DNA of 25,286 nucleotides from Dinochytrium kinnereticum (Eukaryota; Chytridiomycota; Chytridiomycetes; Chytridiales; Chytridiaceae): NCBI GenBank assembly GCA_027604005.1, contig JADGJT010000337.1:1-25286 (forward strand). Direction: 5' to 3'. Position 1 is the first letter of the stretch. Each line of letters begins with the position of its first letter. A program made the position numbers and the translations under genes. Shown piece after piece: positions 17,152-25,286 of this stretch. Under the pieces are notes generated by a model. That model searched no databases. It saw nothing but the letters and a program-made list of their open reading frames with translations, and had not been told where the DNA came from.

Positions 17152-20100
17152 ATGGTGGCCATCGAGCCGGAACGATCTCTTGTCTCGTCGTTGGTTCCAT
17201 CCGTTCTTGTCAAATCTTGTTTCCGTGAGGGAGAAAGGAAGGACGTGCCTTGCTCTGTTGATGGGGTGGGTGCGGTTGCGATCCTTGATTTGTCGGGATA
17301 TACTTCGCTCTCAGAGATCCTGTTTCAAGGCTCGGATAACGCTGGAGGAGAGAGACTGTTCAAAACGGTCAACCCATTCTTCGGGGCCATCATCGACACG
17401 ATTCATCAGTGTGAGTGTGTCCGTTGTTCGTTATGGGCGTTGACACAGAGTTTTGAAAAGATGGAGGAGACATCATCAAGTTCTGTGGGGACTCGATAAT
17501 CTTTTGTTGGACACAGAAAGAAGAAGAACGTCATATGACAACCAACCTTCTGCAGACGACGTTTTTTTGCGTCGCGGAGCTGCTTGCTCGGTTTGAAGGG
17601 TACCCAGTTCGTCTTCCATCGGATGGCGACCCCATATACCACAATATGGGAGTTCATTTTGGAGTGGGGTTTGGGAGGTTCACGCATCTCTTTATCGGGG
17701 ACACAGTAAGATCAGAGTATCTTTTGGTCGGGAAGGCGGTGGCAGAGGCGTCTTCCATGCTAGAAAAGGTGGGGGTGGAGCCAAACGGTTAAACCTTTTA
17801 ATTGACGTGTTGGTTTTTATAGACGAACAGGGGTCAGATCGCTGTGATGGTGAACGCGTGGGAGGCTTTTCGAAAAAGAATAGCCTACGTAGCCGATGAA
17901 GCGCAAGAGAACATGAGTGTTATAATCACAAAAGACTCGGACGACTTTAAATACATTGCTCTCCGCCGATTCTACGAGAGAAACGCGCCGCATGGATCGG
18001 AGATCGACGTCCCATCATTGAACCTCAACCGAAAGGTTGTAGACTTTCTCGACGAATATGCTGGTATGAGCAGGCGAAGCGGGGCTGGCTGCATGACTAA
18101 TTAAGAATTCTTTTGCTTCAAGTTAACCGTGTGTCGAGATTAGCGACTGAGAATGATCAACTGGACATTATTCACTATCGTTTGAGCGAGTTGAGAAGAA
18201 TCTCTTCGGTGTTTTTGCAGGTTAAGGACTTTCCGTCGACGTCTGAGTCTGGGAAGGCTTTGGATTTTGTACAGAGCTTGTATCTGACGATTATGAAGCC
18301 TTTGCGAGTCTATAAGGGGCGTTTGAGGTGAGATTGCGTTATTTCTCTTTGTTGGACCAACCAGCGTCGGCAAATGTTTTGTGAAATGAGCCGCCGCTTT
18401 CTTTCTTAAGTTGATGTTGATAGCTAACCCCAAAACAGACAAATAGTCTTCGACGATAAGGGCCTAACAGCCCTAATGGTGTGGGGACTCCCACCTGCCA
18501 ATGCGAGCGACCATATACTCGCACTTTTCTGCGCCATAGCGATAAGAGGTGCGTCGATGAAAGCAACTTAACACCATAGCTAAATAACCTTCTAAAAAAC
18601 AAGACGCAATGAAAACCGCATCTCTCGGAAAGTTCTCTATTGGAGTCTCAAGCGGCCCCACATTCACTGGATTAATTGGAAATGCAGTCCGGTCTGACTT
18701 TAACTTATTCGGAAGGTCAATCAACTTGGTAAACAAGACTCTGACTTCTCGGTTTAAAATCTAACATGAACACGATGAATTTTGACAGGCCGCAAGGTGC
18801 ATGTCCCTCCCTGATTACGACAACGAAATTCTTTGCGACCTCTCATCGATCGAGCAAAACGAAATCCTCACAGGCGGTTTCGAATTCAGTGAACAACGCC
18901 CCGTTCATGTCAAAGGAGTCACCGAAGCTTTACCAGTCGCAATCCTTCATAAAGGCACCAAGGACCCCTTACGTATAGGTTTTAGCCTAAGACTGAAAGA
19001 GGGCCGTTCACAATCAATCATTTCCATCCAGCCAAGTCTTTCTTTTCAAGACAGGTTTTCGAAAGCGGAAATGGCACGAAGTATGGGCAGTGGGAAGATT
19101 GTTGGGAGGATGGAGGAGTTGGCACTGATTGAGAAATCAATTGATGAGTGGGCCTTGAATTACAGTATAAAAGGTATAGGGAATACGAAAGGGGTGATTA
19201 TTTTTGGGAAATCGGGATGTGGGAAGACGACTTTTGGAAGATTTTGTGAGCAGCAAGTTATGAATATGAGCATTACTTCAGGTGTTATTGTTGGGTAAGT
19301 GGCATTAACACTCATTAAAAGTCTCTAAATGTCGCAAACAGAAAAGCCGACTGCTTCGAAATCGCCCGTTACTCTCCATTCTACGTTACAAAACTCCTAC
19401 TCATTCAAATTTTCAACCAACTCCTCGCATTCAAAGAACTCATTATAGAGCAAAAACAACTTCTCGAAGCTTACCTTGAAGAACAGTACCTACAAACCAT
19501 CACCTCGAAAAAATCCAGTAAACCTCTGACAGCAACGAGTCGACAGACCTCAGAACTAAGCGGCGCCACAAGCCAACACAAATCTGTTAAAACTCTGCAA
19601 AATGAACAATCGGTGCGAAGCTTAGCGTCTCAACACACCGAAAATTCTGGAGCATCATTCGGAGACTCGATCAGATTGAATGATTGTGGGGAAAATGTTA
19701 CGGAGCTTTTGAGAGTTTTGGAGATTCTAGGATTTTCGAAAAAGTTTGTAGGCGCCACTGTTATGGAAGAGTTGTTTAGGTTTTTTGGGGAAAAGAGTCA
19801 TAGGAATGAAGGCAGGCTTATCTTTTCACACATTCAACCCGATAACATTTCAATCAGATATCGGAACAAACCCTCTGGCCCTTCGGAGTATTCTGCTTCG
19901 CCTCGGAAAAGTTATGACGGAATGCCTTCATTTTCGAATTTTCCTAATGGTTTTAAGTGTCCTCTAAATGAAAAGCTAAGGTTATCTTCAGATTGATAAT
20001 TGCCAATGGTGCGATAGTCGTTCCCTCTCAGACATTGTTAGCCTTTTGAATTCCAATATCGACGGTTTTGTCGTGATCCAAAGTCGACCTATGAAAGAGA

Positions 20101-23100
20101 TATCGGAGGAAGCTTTGATTACCGACATTATTTACATCACGAAAATGACCAATTGCCTTCAAGTTAATCTGGATGTTATGGACATATCCAAAACATCAGA
20201 TATGGTTAAACTGATACTTGGAAAGAGAGCGCATCCAAGCCTAGTTGAGGAGGTATAGCTTTGGACTTGGACTTATTTACAAACTTGGACGTAGATTCAT
20301 AGGAATTCAGGAGGTATTCCAATGGTGATCGAAATCCTTACCATTGGGTTGAAAGCCCCTGGTGTACTACGGGAATCAGACGGTTACGTTAAACTTCGAG
20401 ATGGATACGAGTTAAAAGCTGACGAGAGAGACGCCGGTAGTCTTATATCTTCGCAGTTTGATCAACTTCCCTCAAGATTCCAAAGCCTTCTTAAAGTAGC
20501 ATCAGTATTAGGTGACTACCAAAAAATCAAGACTAAGTACTTAATAGAATTTGTAGGGATTGGTTTCCCACTAGATCTTGTGGTTCAAGTTTTCAATGAC
20601 TTACATGCAACAGCAATGCAAGCTGACGTAACCGAAAAATTAACGCCAGATGATGCCCTTCAACTAATTCAGAACGAAGACAAGTTTGACTTCATCTCCT
20701 CTAATTACGAAAACGACAATACTCGATCCTTTAGGCATATTTACATTCAGCGGGTAGGATAAAACTGATATGCGATTCCCGTTTTTGTTTTTTTTCACTG
20801 ACAACGATTACGAAGGGGATTCAAAGTCTCATCATTACCGACCTTAGAAAACGAACGCACTTCCAATTCTTCCTATACCTCGACAACACAGTCCGCGGGG
20901 CGCAATCAATCCTAGGTCCAACCGCAAAATCCATCAAAAATGTTGCCTCTGGCGTTCCCCTCCTCGAAAGCAATTTCCACCTCCAAGCATCTGGAGACCA
21001 ATTAGAGAACCACGTAGGCTCGCAAGAGGCCAAACGAGTTCGACTGGATTACCTTCGACTGATGGCGGATTTTTACTTTGAGAAGCAGATTCATGGTGAG
21101 GCATTGATAACGCTGCGGAAGCTTCTTGAGATATGGGATGAATTGAAGCGTAATGGAAATGGAGATGATTATAAAATAGTACCAGATGATCTTACACGTG
21201 CTGGGTATTATGGGATGCTGGCTCATGTGCTGAGAACGCTTTCGCTAATTGAAGAGGTAAGATTTTCTTTGTCGTTCACTTTCTTTGTTAAATATATATA
21301 GTTGCGAGAACCTGTCGTCAGAGGCTTAGAACTGGCAGGTCTCAAGTTTCCATCCACACCAGGAAAATTGATGTCGCAGAATATTTCAACTGGGATGAAA
21401 GTATGTCCTCTCATCTTCAAATCTAAAATCACTGACAAAATCAATATTGTATGAAGGCAATAAAATACCATTGCGAAATGAGACGATTTCTCAAAACTGT
21501 AAAACGAGAAAACAAAGGTTTCGACGTTATCGTAGATTATAATGCTGTTGATACTCGATACGATCTAATCGGAGATCTCCTCGGAAAAGTAATTAAAGCA
21601 ACATGATGATCCAAAATAATTCTAAACCGTTCATAGTTGGTTTTTTGTGCACTCATCGATGAGAAAAACCCTTTAACTCTTGCGGCAACGATACAAAGTA
21701 AATATCTTCTCCAGCTGTATGCAAGCAATCTGTCTAACCCAAATTTTGAATAAGGCATTGCCCACCCCAAAAACGTTTTCCAAAGCACCTGTAACCATCC
21801 AAGAGCGTCCAGTTTCCTGAGCGGCGACGAATTTCGAGATATCTTTGGCGGCGCTCACACCTCCCTATCCATCGCTCTTCTTACCTGCCACTATACAGAA
21901 GATTATCTTAATTCCCAGCATGTCCCATCGGAGATCACAGATTACTTACAGCAGGTTGACATCTTTCTGGATAAACGTGTGGGAGAACTTCAGCTTGGTG
22001 GGCGTGAAAAGCCTATACAGGGATTGTGCGATTACGGTGGGAATGAACTCCCGGTGATATTTACGGTGATTGGGAGAGCTCCGCCATTGTATTCGTTGGA
22101 GACATGCTATCTGTTTGCGGACGTGGCATTTGATGTGAGGACTAGGGATATTTTTGATATGCAAGCAAAGTATTTTCTGATCTTGATATTCATATTGCAA
22201 GTATCATAAAGTATTTTTGTTTTAGTTTTTAACCTGGGGTTGAGCAGACGCGAGCTGAAAATGGAAACAAACTTTATGAACATAAGCGCATACTCCTATT
22301 TTCGGGAGCTGATGGTATAGCATTACCTGCTTCCTCTTCTTTTTCTTTTCCCTCTTTCCTTTTTGTTGTTGCTGTTGTTGCCGTTATTTCTCTTTTCAAA
22401 CTCACATGCCACTAGTAGATTGAGTAAAGGCAAAAAAGACTAATATTTACATACCCACTGACACTCACCAGCATTTTTGCGCAAACCACAAGCTTACGAT
22501 GGATCACATCACCCCATTTATCACCCGAAAAATCGACAGCAAAACATTCGTTCAATACACTTGGGGTGACGCAATCCTCTACGCCTCTGACTCCCTCGAC
22601 CTATCAACCGCCGATCAACGCAACCGAGAATACCGTCGCATGACCGAGGTAGATCCGACCCCATCAAACCTTCAACCAGAAACGAACCTACGCCCTCCAG
22701 AACCAATGTGCAAGAATCTTCCGTCCCTACTAGAGAGAGACATTCTAATGTCGTTTCTTTCTTACCGAGTCATTAAAGTCGCGGTGGCGGTTGAAGGAGC
22801 TTTCAAGAAACTCTCAAAGTTGTTTGAAGATCAGGCTCGGTCGGGTTGTGACGCGCTTGCAGTGGATTTAGCGTTTGGACAGTTTCATGAGCTACTGATG
22901 AGGATCGAGCGTGGAGAGGGGTTGGATCTGGAACGAGTTTCGACGGCGTTAGCGCAAGCGCTTTCAGGGATGGTGGTTTTTTGTCCAAGCATTCGATTGA
23001 TGCTTATCTTTCGCGCTATGACGTCTTGGAAGCTTTGGAGCGTTCACACATCACTTTATTACAAGTGGTCATACGTTAAGTACGTTCACCAGTTCAATCG

Positions 23101-23689
23101 ACACCCACCTGTGTCGCCAGTAAAGGATATCGCATCAGTGATGTGGAGGTCAAGGGAATGCTCCGTTTACTGCCAAAAATGGTCTCGAAAGGCTATCAAG
23201 GTGTCGGTGAAGACCAATGGGTCACATTTAAGCCCTGTGCTTACACCAATGTTTGATGGAAGCGTTCAGCTCGGAAGAGGCAACTTCATGAAAGCAGCGT
23301 CGCTTTGGAGGAGAACGATTGAATTCATTGACACACTTGAGGACGGTGGTGAAATCCCATCCAAGAACATCAGAGGGGAGTATGCAGTACCAAAAGCTTG
23401 GAGAACCGCTCGGTACCTCGTCTACCAGAAGGAGGTTTTGCGCCAGCGCGCTGTCATATCAGAATCGCTTGAAGCTGTGCGGCGTGTGGTCAACGCTGGA
23501 AAAAGACTTTCAGCACGTCAAACAAAAAAGGTGTCGCCCGGAGGTAGTCAGACTTTGGGTTTACTCGCCACTCAGCTTTCCCAAGTCGTTTCGCGCTTGA
23601 AAACATTTGGGCCATTCGCAAACGCCGATGTTTTTCTCGCGAATTCAGTGCTGGACTTTATCCAGGATATTCAAAGGACCCTGCCTTAG
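17152..23689 (+). CDS. Soluble-type (ADCY10-like) adenylyl cyclase
   Basis: Seventeen exons: 17152-17410, 17461-17768, 17823-18063, 18123-18327, 18439-18548, 18604-18728, 18789-19294, 19342-19910, 19981-20252, 20295-20753, 20816-21256, 21302-21400, 21457-21588, 21637-21697, 21755-22169, 22248-22314, 22472-23689; about 1828 residues. It should make cAMP from ATP. Cyclase domain C1 (about 35-200) has the metal Asp residues in LDLSGYT (D46) and FCGDS (D97). Domain C2 (about 338-470) has FDDKG, WGLPP, GVSSGPTFTGLIG and INLAARCM (N415, R419). An AAA/STAND-type ATPase follows, with VGRMEEL, P-loop GKSGCGKTT (556-564), Walker-B-like IDNCQW (about 780) and HRNSGGIPM. The rest is helical, partly TPR-like. 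No membrane helix is seen. Intron 8 is uncertain: exon 9 must enter a new frame near 19980, and donor GTTATG is weak. The last exon could instead be a separate 396-residue gene from 22499, but branch site ACTAAT, acceptor and phase favour one gene. Confidence 0.82.
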
Positions 23690-23806
23690 GATGGCGGGCC
23701 TGATTGCCGTATATTTTTTTCTGTACTTGATATTTATGTATTTATTCTAGAGAATAGAGAACTCAGCATGCTGTTTAAGCGCGAATGAACTTTTGAAACT
23801 CCAAGC

Positions 23807-24142
23807 ATGCCGTCCTACCATCGTCCCGCCGTTCCGTACGTCCTCCTCATCTTTCTCACCATCACCACGACGCTATGCATATCTACAAACGTTCAAATAT
23901 CCAGCACAGCAGTAGATGGCAACGGGTTCTCCAATCTCAGGAAAAAGTTGCGATGCAGCTGCAAATCAACCTCCCCCGGCCATCTCAGGATGCTCTTCTT
24001 TAGCGTTTGGGGGTCATTCGTCTTCCCTGGCTCAAATAATGTGTGGAACACCTTCTTAGAGGTAGCTTGGGCAGGACATGCAAGAACGCGGCAACGCCTC
24101 ACTCGTTCGACTTTCAACCGTCTTGCATTAATTAATCAATGA
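23807..24142 (+). CDS. Doubtful small secreted-protein ORF
   Basis: A 111-residue frame begins with a plausible signal peptide (VLLIFLTITTTLC, about residues 12-24). The rest (CSCKS, FFSVWGSFVFPG, Arg-rich end) matches nothing I know and is unrelated to the three paralogues at the start of the window. The 5' part is C-rich, like real exon starts here, but the frame has no other coding sign. Introns cannot be excluded. It stands 117 nt after the cyclase stop. It may be spurious. Confidence 0.3.
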   Translation: MPSYHRPAVPYVLLIFLTITTTLCISTNVQISSTAVDGNGFSNLRKKLRCSCKSTSPGHLRMLFFSVWGSFVFPGSNNVWNTFLEVAWAGHARTRQRLTRSTFNRLALINQ

Positions 24143-24818
24143 GGTGGGTTGTCAGAGCCGGTGTGAGAAGGAATGAGAGAGCTTCCCCAGCTGCAAGTCA
24201 CAACATTACGAAGGAGTTCAAGTCGAAAGGAATGTTCGTTTATATGGGCAACCTCAGGGGTTTGAGCATGGCGCTGACAATCTCATACTGCGGACCTTTT
24301 GCGACCCCTTCTCTTCCTCTTCATATTAGTTAAAGGCCTTGCATTGTTTATCAGTGAATGATGGCTCCTTTGAATTCTACACCTCCACCCAGTTCCAATC
24401 TTTTGTCATATCTGATTGTCAGTCTTTTGTTGGTCTTTGACATCCTGATGCCGACCCACACAGGGAGATGCGAAGCTTGACAGGCATGATCATAGTCTAA
24501 AATGCTCTTTTGGAGATCCAAAGAGCCGCTCAAAGTTCGGAATCAATGGCGATCTCAGAAGTCAGGATCGACACTTTCTTATCAATGGCCGCTGGCAAAT
24601 AAAGATCCCCCATAAACAGCAGCAGCTTTTGCATGTCAGAATAGGTGTGAAGATCGTAAAAGATGATCCAAAGTAGAGGTCAAAAAACTGTTTAAAACGT
24701 CAAGGGATGCGGCATTCAACGTGCTGATCCTCGGTGATAACCACCTCTTCCTTTTTCTTTTTCTTTCACCTTCAACACGAAAGAGAACAACAACAAAAAA
24801 ATAAAGAAGATACAACAC
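24143..24818. other. Intergenic region, nothing recognised
   Basis: 676 nt with no supportable gene. It covers the 3' flank of the minus-strand oxidoreductase gene. A 41-codon frame with one hydrophobic stretch at 24358 is too short to call. A/T tracts near 24750-24810 fit a 3' flank on the minus strand. Confidence 0.5.
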
Positions 24819-25286
24819 TCACAACCTCTCCAACTCAACAACCTTCCCCTCACTCCTCAACATGGCCTCAATAACCGCCAAATCAACAAAAGCCTGCCCC
24901 GGCTCCCCCCTCACATCCACCCTCCCACCCACAACGCTCCTACCAAACGCCTCAACCTCCTTCACAACCCCATCAGAAACGAACCTCTCACACCCCTTTT
25001 CCCCATCGCAAGTTTCAAACTCCACAACATACTCCCAAACCCCATCCTCCGGTCTCGGCCGTCTCGTCACATCGACATGACCCTCATTCCCAACCACCAG
25101 GAACCGCATGTCGCGCTTCTTGCTCCCGTAGCAGGCGTTGAAGGTCCCAATCGATCCTGAGGCGAGACGAAGGGTCGCGCTGAGGGTGTCGCATGGGGGG
25201 AGGTGGGGTTGCGATTGGTTGGAGAAGGCTGAGAGGGAGGTGATGGGATCGTTCCCCACCAACATGCGTAAAGTGGCAGCCTGATG
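24819..25286 (-). CDS. Gfo/Idh/MocA-family oxidoreductase, C-terminal part (partial)
   Basis: The frame runs in from the right edge; the visible 155 codons end at TGA (24821-24819). It is the C-terminal half of a NAD(P)-dependent Gfo/Idh/MocA oxidoreductase: HQAATLRMLVGNDPITSLSA, PPCDTLSATLRLASGSIGTF, VVGNEGHVDVT, VKEVEAFGRSV, and the closing ADL/VDLAVIEAMLRSEGKVVEL pattern common in fungal members. The nucleotide-binding Rossmann domain, usually N-terminal with a GxGxxG motif, lies outside the window, so substrate and cofactor cannot be stated. The ATG at 25265 is an internal methionine, not the start, because the matching frame continues upstream to the edge. No intron is seen in this part. 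Confidence 0.8.
   Translation of the reverse strand, partial: HQAATLRMLVGNDPITSLSAFSNQSQPHLPPCDTLSATLRLASGSIGTFNACYGSKKRDMRFLVVGNEGHVDVTRRPRPEDGVWEYVVEFETCDGEKGCERFVSDGVVKEVEAFGRSVVGGRVDVRGEPGQAFVDLAVIEAMLRSEGKVVELERL

Noticed and set aside
19943..19980. 31-nt intron option in the cyclase gene
   Set aside because: Phase fits, but the other introns here are at least 42 nt, so I preferred a 70-nt intron and flagged the doubt.
22321..22498. Separate gene boundary between the cyclase and the 22499 frame
   Set aside because: An in-frame TAG at 22318 could end the cyclase, but a phase-0 donor, ACTAAT branch site and cag acceptor join the frames without a stop. Kept as an alternative.
23893..24117. 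74-codon minus-strand frame opposite the doubtful small ORF
   Set aside because: No motif, signal peptide or neighbour support.
24358..24480. 41-codon frame with one hydrophobic stretch
   Set aside because: Too short and isolated to separate from chance.

Overview
The window is nuclear DNA of a fungus, most likely an early-diverging zoosporic (chytrid-like) one. Short GT-AG introns (42-382 nt, often with CTAAC/CTAAT-like branch sites) interrupt most large genes. The gene set mixes general fungal genes (class I histone deacetylase, endosomal Na+/H+ exchanger, ER thioredoxin-like protein, GT31 glycosyltransferase) with a soluble-type (ADCY10-like) adenylyl cyclase, a family I would not expect in yeasts or moulds. 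The lineage is inferred, not proven. I see no tRNA, rRNA, CRISPR, transposon or viral gene.

Layout: (1) 1-2300, three tandem paralogues of a small secreted protein family I do not recognise, with a shared upstream motif pair and an AATAAA almost touching each stop codon. (2) 2567-4360, a single-exon F-box-like/ankyrin-repeat protein. (3) 4942-8044, two minus-strand secretory-pathway genes: a single-pass thioredoxin-fold protein whose active site reads CPYT, and a type II membrane GT31 glycosyltransferase with a repeated N-glycosylation tail. (4) 8381-11278, an NHX/NHE exchanger divergent from the GT31 gene across a 336-bp shared upstream region. (5) 11485-12720, a Ser/Thr-rich single-pass membrane protein. 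(6) 13089-16570, a 14-exon Rpd3/HDAC1-type deacetylase with a long acidic tail. (7) 17152-23689, a 17-exon, about 1828-residue soluble-type adenylyl cyclase. (8) 23807-24142, a doubtful small ORF. (9) 24819-25286, the C-terminal end of a Gfo/Idh/MocA oxidoreductase that runs off the window.

There is no operon-like pathway. A loose theme is the secretory/endosomal route: secreted proteins, ER oxidoreductase-like protein, Golgi transferase, endosomal pH exchanger and cell-surface protein. The exon models for the multi-exon genes were assembled by hand from GT/AG sites, reading phase and family similarity; every phase closes. The weakest junctions are NHX intron 1 and cyclase intron 8. Beyond genes, the clearest signal is compositional: nearly every long exon is C-rich at its 5' end and G-rich at its 3' end, on either strand, and the single-exon ankyrin and Ser/Thr-rich genes show this ramp more than once.
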